Positions 42,352-49,357 of a stretch of 58,195 nt of DNA are shown here, piece after piece. The DNA lies in the NCBI GenBank assembly GCA_015063485.1, contig SVUA01000009.1, positions 1 to 58,195 on the forward strand, in the 5' to 3' direction. The notes under the pieces were generated by a model. It ran no database searches. It saw only the letters and a program-made list of their open reading frames with translations, and had not been told where the DNA came from. Both the position numbers and the translations under genes were made by a program. How positions within the stretch are numbered: position 1 is the first letter of the stretch; every line of letters starts with the position of its first letter. This DNA is from Oscillospiraceae bacterium (GTDB lineage Bacteria > Bacillota > Clostridia > Oscillospirales > CAG-272).

Positions 42352-43440
42352 ATGCCGACAGAAAAAGCGCTTTCAGTTTGTTCTCAATTTGATATAAATT
42401 GCAAAGCGGTTTCAGCTATTCCCTTTGGAAACGGACACATAAATTCCACATTTATCGTAACGCTTGAAAACGGAGAGCTTTACGTAGCGCAAAACATCAA
42501 TACCTATGTTTTCAAGGATCCGGAACAATTAATGGATAACGTTTTCGGCGTAACCAACTTCGTCGCCGAATCTTTAAAAAAGTGCGGAGAGGACGTCTCG
42601 CGCGGCACACTGCACTTCATCAAAACAAAAGAAGGAAAGAAATTTTACGTTGATCCCGACGGCAACGCCTGGCGTATGTACCGATACGTAGATAAAGCTA
42701 CCGCGTATGATTCCGCAGAAAAAGAAGGACTTCTTTTTGAAGCGGCTTACACGTTCGGAAAATTCCAGCGTCAGCTTGGAGATTACCCTGCCGAAACGTT
42801 ATACGAAACCATCCCGGATTTTCATAATACGGTCGCTCGTTATAAAGCATTTGAGGATGCAGTCGCTCTTGATGCGGCAGGCAGAGCCGAGCTCGTTTCG
42901 GAAGACATTGCCGTTCTTCGCAAGTATGCAGACCGTGCTTCCGTTATTACGAGCGCACTTGATAGCGGAACTATTCCAATACGTGTTACTCATAACGACA
43001 CAAAACTCAATAACGTTCTTATCGACGATGCTTCGGGAAAAGGTGTTTGCGTTATCGATCTTGATACAGTAATGCCCGGTTCTCTGCTTTACGACTTTGG
43101 AGACAGTATTCGCTTTGCCGCCAACAACGGCACGGAGGACGATAAGGATCTTTCGAACGTTTGGCTTAACCTTGACCTATTCAAAGAATTTGCCGACGGC
43201 TTTCTGCTTGGCATCGGAGAAGCTATAACAGAAGCGGAAAAGGAGCTTCTTCCTGTTTCGGTATTCGTTCTCACGTATGAGCTTGCGCTCCGCTTCATGA
43301 CAGATTATCTTAACGGAGACGTATATTTCAAAACGAAATATCCAGAGCATAATATCTTCCGCACCCGCGTGCAGATCCGTCTTATGCAGGATATAGACAA
43401 AAAACTTGATGAAATGAAACATATAATTGATTCTCTTTAA
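42352..43440 (+). CDS. APH-fold sugar kinase, N-acetylhexosamine 1-kinase (NahK)-like
   Basis: 362 residues of the aminoglycoside phosphotransferase/choline kinase fold. The catalytic loop is THNDTKLNNVL (213-223) and the metal motif IDLDTVMPG (235-243); the N-terminus FGNGHINSTF-V and VAQNINTYVF matches NahK/LnpB-type kinases that phosphorylate GlcNAc or GalNAc at C1 during use of mucin and milk glycans. The rest of that pathway (phosphorylase, uridylyltransferase, epimerase) is not adjacent, so the substrate is tentative. GGAG precedes the ATG. Confidence 0.85.
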   Translation: MPTEKALSVCSQFDINCKAVSAIPFGNGHINSTFIVTLENGELYVAQNINTYVFKDPEQLMDNVFGVTNFVAESLKKCGEDVSRGTLHFIKTKEGKKFYVDPDGNAWRMYRYVDKATAYDSAEKEGLLFEAAYTFGKFQRQLGDYPAETLYETIPDFHNTVARYKAFEDAVALDAAGRAELVSEDIAVLRKYADRASVITSALDSGTIPIRVTHNDTKLNNVLIDDASGKGVCVIDLDTVMPGSLLYDFGDSIRFAANNGTEDDKDLSNVWLNLDLFKEFADGFLLGIGEAITEAEKELLPVSVFVLTYELALRFMTDYLNGDVYFKTKYPEHNIFRTRVQIRLMQDIDKKLDEMKHIIDSL

Positions 43441-43446
43441 AAAAGG

Positions 43447-43471
43447 AAGGTCGTTCCAAATGAACGGCCTT
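43447..43471 (+). terminator. Terminator after the sugar kinase gene
   Basis: AAGGTCGTTC (43447-43456) pairs with GAACGGCCTT (43462-43471) with one wobble; the tail ATCTTTT is short, so termination may be partial. Confidence 0.7.
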
Positions 43472-43594
43472 ATCTTTTAGACGTTTAGTTGAATTTTTTG
43501 GTTAAAAACCTGCATTTAAACGAACCAAAGTTCTTATAGTATCGTGGCTTTTGTTAACTATTTGTAAACATTTTGAATTTTTGCGTCTTTATTC

Positions 43595-43623
43595 TTGCAA
43601 AAAACCTTCTTGCATGATATAAT
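43595..43623 (+). promoter_or_regulatory. Sigma-A promoter of the citrate synthase gene
   Basis: TTGCAA (43595-43600) and TATAAT (43618-43623), 17-base spacer, 39 bases before the start codon. Confidence 0.85.
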
Positions 43624-43662
43624 GTTAAATATTACATTTTCAACTCAACACGGAGGTACCGT

Positions 43663-45060
43663 ATGGATAACAAGATCAACCCGAACAGATCTAATGTAAA
43701 TAATGCAGATGAAGCGACTTTTACCAAAGTCTTTGATAAATGTGCGACCGCAGCAGCGGAAACTAATACCGTCCCTCAGGAAGCTTTTGAAAACTACCGC
43801 GTAAAGCGCGGTCTTCGTGAGAAGGACGGAACGGGTGTTATGGCAGGCGTTACCAAGGTCGGTAACGTTCACGGTTACGTCGTTTACGAGGGTGAAAAGT
43901 GCGCAGACGACGGAAAGCTTGAATACCGCGGATTTGATATGTCCAATATGATCGACGGATTCAGCGCTGAAAACAGATACGGATTTGAAGAATGTGTCTA
44001 TCTGCTTCTTTTTGGAAAGCTTCCGACCGCAGATGAACTTAACGATTTCAACGCTCTCATATCTCACTACCGTCATCTCCCTCCTCGTTTCACCGAGGAT
44101 ATCCTTATGAAAGCTCCTTCTCGTTCGATAATGAACAAGATGGCTACCGGTGTTCTTGCGCTTTACGCTTACGACGAAAACCCCGATGATACCAGTCTTG
44201 AGAACATGCTCCGTCAGAGCATTGAGATAATTGCGCGTCTGCCCGTTATCGCGGCGCACTCCTACGCAGTTTACCGAAATTACTTCTTTGACAAGAGCCT
44301 TAATCTGCATACTCCGCACGACGATCTGAGTACAGCGCAAAACTTCTTGCGTATTCTTCGTTCCAACAAGAAATACACCGAGGAAGAAGCGCGTCTCCTT
44401 GATCTCTGTATGGTAATGCACGCAGAGCACGGCGGCGGTAACAACTCGACCTTCGCGTGCCGCGTTCTTTCATCATCGGGTACAGACACGTACTCGGCTA
44501 TCTCCGCAGGTATCGGCTCGCTTAAGGGTCCGCTTCACGGCGGCGCGAACATCAAGGTTCAGGAAATGTTCGATTACATGAAGGAAAATCTCCGCGACAT
44601 GAATGACGAAGAAGAGGTCAAGCATATGCTTACCGCGATCTTGAATCATGAAGGCGGCGACGGATCCGGCAAGATATACGGCATGGGACACGCGATCTAT
44701 ACAAAGACTGATCCCCGTGCAGTTATTCTTAAAAAATACGCAAGAGATCTTGCTTACAAGAAGGGCTACGGCGACGATTTCAAGCTTCTTGAAACTATCG
44801 AGCGAACGACGCCCGAGTTATTTGCAAAATACAAGGGAATAAATAAGCCAATGTGTGCAAACGTCGACTTATATTCGGGTCTCGTTTACCGTATGCTTGA
44901 TATTCCCGTCGAGATGTATACTCCTCTCTTCGCTATCGCTCGTGTTTCGGGTTGGTGCGCTCACAGGATCGAAGAATCCCAAACTGCAAAGAGGATCATT
45001 CGTCCCGCATACAAGTATATATTCAAGGAGCAGAATTACGTTCCGATCGATCAAAGATAA
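43663..45060 (+). CDS. Citrate synthase
   Basis: 465 residues. It condenses acetyl-CoA and oxaloacetate. Catalytic and binding residues: H256 in MHAEHGGG, H292 in GPLHGGAN, H343 in GMGHAIYTKTDPR and D402 in ANVDLYSG. The N-terminal about 60 residues are longer than in Bacillus CitZ, as in the larger Clostridia/Bacteroidota type. GGAGG lies 8 bases before the ATG. Aconitase and isocitrate dehydrogenase are not adjacent, unlike many glutamate-producing clostridia. It would supply carbon for glutamate and thus glutamine, and GSIII lies 3 kb away. Confidence 0.95.
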   Translation: MDNKINPNRSNVNNADEATFTKVFDKCATAAAETNTVPQEAFENYRVKRGLREKDGTGVMAGVTKVGNVHGYVVYEGEKCADDGKLEYRGFDMSNMIDGFSAENRYGFEECVYLLLFGKLPTADELNDFNALISHYRHLPPRFTEDILMKAPSRSIMNKMATGVLALYAYDENPDDTSLENMLRQSIEIIARLPVIAAHSYAVYRNYFFDKSLNLHTPHDDLSTAQNFLRILRSNKKYTEEEARLLDLCMVMHAEHGGGNNSTFACRVLSSSGTDTYSAISAGIGSLKGPLHGGANIKVQEMFDYMKENLRDMNDEEEVKHMLTAILNHEGGDGSGKIYGMGHAIYTKTDPRAVILKKYARDLAYKKGYGDDFKLLETIERTTPELFAKYKGINKPMCANVDLYSGLVYRMLDIPVEMYTPLFAIARVSGWCAHRIEESQTAKRIIRPAYKYIFKEQNYVPIDQR

Positions 45061-45064
45061 TAAC

Positions 45065-45103
45065 AAAAAAGAACGAAACGGCAAAACCGTTTCGTTCTTT
45101 TTT
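45065..45103 (+). terminator. Strong terminator after citrate synthase
   Basis: A 17-bp perfect stem (45065-45081 with 45087-45103) ending in a T run. Confidence 0.93.
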
Positions 45104-45140
45104 GCTTTTGCAGCATAACTCGCCACAGGCGAATATAACT

Positions 45141-45355
45141 CTTAGATATCCCACCGAGCCGTGTGTTCGGAATAGAGAAACCCTGCTTGTGCAAGGCGGT
45201 GTCCTATCTCATGCTTTACTGCTCCCAACGTCCTTTTTCCCTGTCGAGACAAGTCAATCGAGGAGGAAAAAGGGAGGTCTGCAAACCACAGTCGAACTCA
45301 CTTTCGGACTCCTTTAATCTGATGTGGGTCTTTATGCCGACCATCACAAACTAAG
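45141..45355 (+). ncRNA. Probable structured non-coding RNA, about 200-215 nt
   Basis: The 480-base gap after citrate synthase is GC-richer than other gaps and has no reading frame with a ribosome binding site. It offers several local helices: CTTAG/CTAAG at the ends (45141-45145, 45351-45355), CCCAC/GTGGG (45150-45154, 45324-45328), CCGA/TCGG (45154-45157, 45167-45170), ATAG/CTAT (45172-45175, 45204-45207) enclosing CTTG/CAAG (45186-45195), and CCTTTTTCC/GGAAAAAGG (45232-45240, 45265-45273). A TATAAC box at 45134-45139 may be its -10, in which case the RNA begins near 45146. The size and style fit widespread Firmicute RNAs such as the raiA motif or 6S RNA; my best guess from memory is raiA-type. 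Strand and ends are uncertain. Confidence 0.55.
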
Positions 45356-45360
45356 CAGGA

Positions 45361-45392
45361 CTTACTTTTTCTTTTAAAAAAGAAAAAGTAAG
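45361..45392 (+). other. 15-bp hairpin at the 3' side of the candidate RNA
   Basis: CTTACTTTTTCTTTT (45361-45375) pairs perfectly with 45378-45392 around a 2-base loop. The T-rich part is the 5' arm, so it is not a standard terminator. A similar hairpin follows luxS at about 47734. Confidence 0.65.
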
Positions 45393-45532
45393 CAAAAAGA
45401 AAATGCTACATGGGTTCTATCTCTCCCCATTAGTTAAATTAAAATCTATATCCTTACCTTTAAAAAAGAAAAAGTAAGCAAAAAGAAAATGCTACATGGG
45501 TTCTATCTCTCCCCATTAGTTAAATTAAAATC
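45373..45532. repeat. Two perfect 74-base direct repeats
   Basis: 45373-45446 and 45459-45532 are identical, 86 bases apart start to start, with 12 non-repeated bases between. Each holds the A-rich arm of the hairpin at 45361-45392 and then about 45 bases of mixed sequence. No reading frame is supported. Confidence 0.9.
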
Positions 45533-45581
45533 AAGCACAATCTAAATTATGCTTCCAAAAGCCTTTTAAGAACCCTTATTT

Positions 45582-45887
45582 TCAATTATTATCGTAATCT
45601 ATTTCCTGCGAGAAAAGGTCGTCGAAATAATCCGCGATATCGTCAAGCTCGTCATCGTCGTCGATAGTAGCGAGTATCTCCTCCCCGTCCTCAACAGCGC
45701 GCTTAAGAACAACGTACTCAAGGATATCCTCGTTTGCACCGTCAGCCTCATCCTTTACCTCGATAACTGCGTAATAGGTATTTCCGTTCTTTTCGCATTC
45801 TGCGAGTAATTCAAACTCGTATTCATTGCCCTCTTCATCGGTAAGCGTGATATATTCGGACATTTCGTTCATTTCTTTTTCTTCCAT
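45582..45887 (-). CDS. DUF1292 domain protein (YrzB-like)
   Basis: 101 residues, very acidic. The DUF1292 core is visible: YITLTDEEGNEYEFELLAEC...YYAVIEVKDE. AAGGAG precedes the ATG. In Firmicutes DUF1292 proteins are often linked to ruvX/mltG and alaS; here the gene is isolated under its own promoter. The C-terminal D/E-rich tail is typical. The function is unknown. Confidence 0.9.
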   Translation of the reverse strand: MEEKEMNEMSEYITLTDEEGNEYEFELLAECEKNGNTYYAVIEVKDEADGANEDILEYVVLKRAVEDGEEILATIDDDDELDDIADYFDDLFSQEIDYDNN

Positions 45888-45921
45888 TATGGTTTGTCTC
45901 CTTTTTATCTTTACTGATTAT

Positions 45922-45950
45922 ATTTTATATTATTTTTCGTGAATTGTCAA
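45922..45950 (-). promoter_or_regulatory. Sigma-A promoter of the DUF1292 gene
   Basis: TTGACA (complement of 45945-45950) and TAAAAT (complement of 45922-45927), 17-base spacer. It lies in the short gap behind hemW. Confidence 0.7.
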
Positions 45951-45975
45951 TATGTTTTTGATACTTTTAAAAATT

Positions 45976-47112
45976 CTATCCTTCAAGGTCGAGCATTTCC
46001 GAAAGTATATAATTGCTGACGAAAAAGCCTTTATCCGTAAAGCTTATATATCCGTCATTCTCCTGCATAAAGCCCTCTTTAAGCATCAAATCAACGTATG
46101 GATATCTGTCCGTAAAACTCTCGCCGAATCTTCTCTCAAAATCCGCCGTATCTATCCCTGATGCGAGCCTCATTCGAAGCATTACGTATTCCTCGTCCGC
46201 TTCATGCTCCGTAAGCCTTCTTCGCTCCGCTGTTATATCCTTGCCTTCAATAAAGGATCTTATATCTCGGCTGTTACCGTATCTCTCACCGTCAAAAAAC
46301 GAATGCGCCGCAACGCCGAAGCCGATATATTCTTCGCCTTTCCAATAGCGCGTATTGTGCTTTGACTCAAAGCCTTTGAGTGAAAAATTACTGATCTCGT
46401 ATTTATGATACCCGTTTTTTTCGAGTTTATCTGTAAGAATTTTATAAAATAAAAACTCCTCGTCCTCGTTTGGCAAAACGAGTTTATCTTTTGTTTTCGC
46501 AAAAGCGGTATTCTCTTCTATCTTCAAGCCGTACGAGGAGATATGCTCGGGCTTTAATTCCAAAACCTTGTCAATGGAATATTCAAAGCTCTGTTTGGTT
46601 TGCTCTGGGATTCCGTACATAAGGTCTACGCTTATATTTTTAAATCCCGCCTCTCTTGCGTCCGAAAAAGCTATGAGAAAATCGTCAAAGCCATGTACTC
46701 TGCCAAGAGCTGAAAGCTCGTTTTCGTTTGCGCTTTGCAGTCCTATACTGAGCCTGTTTGCGCCAAGCGACAAAAGCTCGTCAAAATATGCCTTATCTGC
46801 CGTGGCGGGATTGCACTCGACGGTTATCTCCGCATTTTTTTCTATATCAAAGCTTTCTTTCAGTGCCGAAAAAAGCTTTCTGAATTCATTTATAGGCAGA
46901 AGCGTTGGTGTGCCGCCGCCAAAATATACGGTATCGACAGTATATCCTCGGCAGTCATTGGACTTTTTCTTTATCCGTCTGCAAAGCTCGTAGCAATATT
47001 TTTCCACAAGTTCCCCGTCAAGATATGGAAAAGAACAGAAATCGCAATAAAAGCATTTCCGCAAACAAAACGGTATGTGAATATATATTCCAAGTTTTTT
47101 TCGGTTTGTCAT
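45976..47112 (-). CDS. hemW: Radical SAM heme chaperone HemW
   Basis: 378 residues from the ATG at 47112; the longer frame to 47163 lacks family similarity in its extra 17 residues. HemW binds and delivers heme and is related to coproporphyrinogen dehydrogenase HemN. The radical SAM cluster motif is C16-x3-C20-x2-C23 (FCLRKCFYCDF). YFGGGTPTLL and the Glu of EITVECNP are present, as is the C-terminal HemN_C wing (GFMQENDGYISFTDKGFFVSNYIL). HemW lacks the second SAM-site residues of true HemN, and the missing N-terminal extension also favours HemW. Often beside hrcA/lepA; not here. Confidence 0.93.
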   Translation of the reverse strand: MTNRKKLGIYIHIPFCLRKCFYCDFCSFPYLDGELVEKYCYELCRRIKKKSNDCRGYTVDTVYFGGGTPTLLPINEFRKLFSALKESFDIEKNAEITVECNPATADKAYFDELLSLGANRLSIGLQSANENELSALGRVHGFDDFLIAFSDAREAGFKNISVDLMYGIPEQTKQSFEYSIDKVLELKPEHISSYGLKIEENTAFAKTKDKLVLPNEDEEFLFYKILTDKLEKNGYHKYEISNFSLKGFESKHNTRYWKGEEYIGFGVAAHSFFDGERYGNSRDIRSFIEGKDITAERRRLTEHEADEEYVMLRMRLASGIDTADFERRFGESFTDRYPYVDLMLKEGFMQENDGYISFTDKGFFVSNYILSEMLDLEG

Positions 47113-47202
47113 CTTCTTCTCACTTTTTAATATTTTTACTCTGTAAATTATATCACATTTCAACCTTTTTGTAAAGGCTTGACTCTATAATAGCTTTACC
47201 GA

Positions 47203-47231
47203 TTGACTTTTATGAAGCGCCGTGATATAAT
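47203..47231 (+). promoter_or_regulatory. Sigma-A promoter of luxS
   Basis: TTGACT (47203-47208) and TATAAT (47226-47231), 17-base spacer, 35 bases before the start codon. Confidence 0.85.
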
Positions 47232-47266
47232 ATTTACACACAGTTACAATAAAAAGGAGTCACAAA

Positions 47267-47725
47267 ATGGAAAGGATCACAAGCTTTTGCGTTGATCACG
47301 ATTTTATAACCGAGGGAATATACGTGTCTCGTATTGACGGAGATATCACGACCTACGACCTGCGTACGCGCAAACCGAACGCGGACGATTACATGGATCA
47401 CATAACCATGCACTCACTTGAGCATATGTTCGCGACTTATATAAGAAACTCCGATATAGGCGCAAACGTGATATATTTCGGACCTATGGGCTGCCGCACG
47501 GGTTTTTATCTTCTCGTTCGCGATCTTGACAATGAAACAGTGCTTGAAGAGGTCAAAAAGGCTTTGAAAAAGGTCATCGACCACGACGGCGAGATGTTCG
47601 GCGCATCGAGAAAGGAATGCGGAAATTACCGTGAATTGTCGCTTGACGCGGCAAAGACAGAATGCATAAGATATCTTGCGGCGCTCAACAGCCGAGAACA
47701 GACCTTTGTTTATCCGCAGGAATAA
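47267..47725 (+). CDS. luxS: S-ribosylhomocysteine lyase LuxS
   Basis: 152 residues. It splits S-ribosylhomocysteine into homocysteine and the AI-2 precursor DPD. Metal ligands H49 and H53 (HSLEH) and C118 (ECGNYR), and the catalytic Cys76 in GCRTGF, are all present. AAGGAG lies 8 bases upstream of the ATG. It is a single-gene unit; mtnN, which makes its substrate, is not nearby. Start and length match the family. Confidence 0.97.
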   Translation: MERITSFCVDHDFITEGIYVSRIDGDITTYDLRTRKPNADDYMDHITMHSLEHMFATYIRNSDIGANVIYFGPMGCRTGFYLLVRDLDNETVLEEVKKALKKVIDHDGEMFGASRKECGNYRELSLDAAKTECIRYLAALNSREQTFVYPQE

Positions 47726-47733
47726 GGACGGGG

Positions 47734-47772
47734 TTACTTTCTTTTTCGCGAAAAAGAAAGTAACCAAAGAAA
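47734..47772. other. A/T-rich hairpin after luxS
   Basis: GGTTACTTTCTTTTTC and its complement GAAAAAGAAAGTAACC flank a CG-rich centre. It follows the luxS stop by about 10 bases and resembles the hairpin at 45361-45392 in sequence and in the A-rich downstream flank. Confidence 0.65.
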
Positions 47773-47838
47773 AAGCAATACATAAGGTTATTTATAATAA
47801 CTGTTTATATAACTAAATTTGTTTGTGAAAATATAAAG

Positions 47839-47877
47839 GACGGTTTTGCGTGTGACAATTCGCAAAACCGTCTTTTA
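47839..47877 (+). terminator. Terminator in the luxS-alr gap
   Basis: GACGGTTTTGCG (47839-47850) pairs with CGCAAAACCGTC (47861-47872), followed by TTTTATG. It can end transcripts that pass the luxS hairpin. Confidence 0.8.
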
Positions 47878-47904
47878 TGTTATGAATAAAATTGTTTGCT
47901 TTAT

Positions 47905-48031
47905 CGGACCGTCGAGGACGCCTGTCCCTACAGAGTTAAGTGAAAATTAATCGTTTTTTCGTCGCCTTACGGCGAGGTATATGTAAACAATTTTCTCAAA
48001 CCTTGTAGGGACAGGCGTCCTCGACTGTCCG
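47905..48031. repeat. MITE-like inverted-repeat element
   Basis: 28-base arms (47905-47932 and 48004-48031) are inverted complements with a single mismatch, flanking about 70 AT-rich bases that contain a small inner hairpin (GCC/GGC near 47964-47974). It codes for nothing. Size and terminal inverted repeats fit a non-autonomous mobile element or a dispersed intergenic repeat; no target-site duplication is obvious. Apart from the hairpins above, the gap 47726-48044 holds no gene. Confidence 0.75.
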
Positions 48032-48044
48032 TTTTCTCAAGTTT

Positions 48045-49241
48045 TTATATCTCCACAACGATATTATCCTTCACCTCTACGATCTCTCCGCCCGAGATAT
48101 AAAATCTCGGGACGCGCATAGCAACGTCGCAAAGTATCTCGTACGGTATCGTTCCGTTGAGGTTGGCTATGGTATCCGCGCCTATCTGTTCGTCTCCGTC
48201 TCTGCCGATTACCGTAACGACATCACCCATACACACTCCGTCGATATCGGTAACGTCGAGCATAAGCTGGTCCATACACACGCGCCCTACGATATTAGCG
48301 CGTTTTCCCCTAACGAGCATATATCCGCCGTTTTTTCCGTTTGCGCGCAGATATCCGTCGGCATATCCCACGGGAACGGTCGCAATTCTCATTTTTTTAT
48401 CGGCAACAAAAGTACAACCATAACTTACAGAGTCGCCCGCCTCGATATCCTTAACGTGTGAAACTACCGTTTTCAGCGACATAACGGGCTTCAAGGGCAA
48501 ATTCTTTCGCATATCGTTTGACGGAGCGTATCCGTAAAGAACTATCCCTGCGCGCGCTCCGTCAAGCGCGTATTCGGAAAAATCAATAATTCCCGCGCTG
48601 TTTGAACAGTGCTTTATCTTAAAGGTTATTCCCTTTTGTGAAAGCGCATCTATAAAGCTCGTAAATCTCCTATACTGCTCTTTCGTATATTCTTCACCAG
48701 CGTCGCCGCCGTCGGCAATTGCAAAGTGCGTGAATACCCCCTCAAGAACAAAGCTCTCCATTTTAGCAACTGCCTCGACCTCGTTAAGACCAATGCTATC
48801 CTTGCAGGAAAAGCCTATCCTTCCCATACCCGAATCAAGCTTTATATGTATGGGAAGCCTTATATCCTTGCCAAGCGCGAGGAGATTTTCATTAAGGCTC
48901 TTTGCGTATTCGTAGGAATACACCGCCTGCTCAATTTTATATTCAACAAGATATTTTGCGCACTCCGTGGGCGTATATCCGAGAATAAGTATTGGCAAAG
49001 CTATCCCGCCTTTGCGTAGCTGTATAGCCTCTTCTATATTTGAAACGGCAAAAAAGTCCGCGCCAAGCTCCGCGTAAAGTCTTGAAAGCTCTATTGCTCC
49101 GTGTCCGTATGCGTTAGCCTTGACTACACAGCAAAGCTTTTTTTCCTTGTCTACGCATGAGCGAATGCACAAAAAATTGTGCTTTACCGCATCCATGTCT
49201 ATCTCCGCCCAAAAGCGTTTTCTTAAATTAATATCAAGCAT
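48045..49241 (-). CDS. alr: Alanine racemase
   Basis: 398 residues from the ATG at 49241, which has GAGG 8 bases upstream; the frame's first ATG at 49289 lies in a repeat region. It converts L- to D-alanine with PLP for peptidoglycan. K41 (VVKANAYGHGA) binds PLP and Y274 (SVSYGCTF) is the second base. The C-terminal beta domain with VGRVCMDQLMLDV is complete. It lies downstream of mutS2 in the same direction but is separated by a hairpin-rich repeat. Confidence 0.96.
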   Translation of the reverse strand: MLDINLRKRFWAEIDMDAVKHNFLCIRSCVDKEKKLCCVVKANAYGHGAIELSRLYAELGADFFAVSNIEEAIQLRKGGIALPILILGYTPTECAKYLVEYKIEQAVYSYEYAKSLNENLLALGKDIRLPIHIKLDSGMGRIGFSCKDSIGLNEVEAVAKMESFVLEGVFTHFAIADGGDAGEEYTKEQYRRFTSFIDALSQKGITFKIKHCSNSAGIIDFSEYALDGARAGIVLYGYAPSNDMRKNLPLKPVMSLKTVVSHVKDIEAGDSVSYGCTFVADKKMRIATVPVGYADGYLRANGKNGGYMLVRGKRANIVGRVCMDQLMLDVTDIDGVCMGDVVTVIGRDGDEQIGADTIANLNGTIPYEILCDVAMRVPRFYISGGEIVEVKDNIVVEI

Positions 49242-49357
49242 TGTTCGTCCTCTTTTAGAAAGTTTTCGAGGGGTCAAGGGGACGAGCATGAACTTTGTTC
49301 ATGCCCCGTAGCGTAGCGAAGGAGTTTTTCAAAAAAGTTCCCCTTGCGCGTCCCAAT
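49242..49357. repeat. Hairpin-rich intergenic repeat between mutS2 and alr
   Basis: An inner perfect stem GCATGAAC/GTTCATGC (49286-49293 with 49297-49304) lies inside a larger imperfect stem made by AAGGGGA near 49275 and TTCCCCTT near 49342. The GGGGACT/AAGTTCCCC style resembles the hairpin at 21541-21588. It may terminate the mutS2 transcript. Confidence 0.6.

Noticed and set aside
45152-45317. Short open frames inside the 45.1-45.4 kb gap
   Set aside because: No ribosome binding sites, frames conflict with each other, and the sequence is better explained by RNA structure.
45373-45532. CRISPR-like repeat
   Set aside because: Only two copies, repeat too long (74 bases), spacer too short (12 bases), no cas genes.
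47905-48031. Complete insertion sequence
   Set aside because: No reading frame between the inverted repeats; at most a non-autonomous element.
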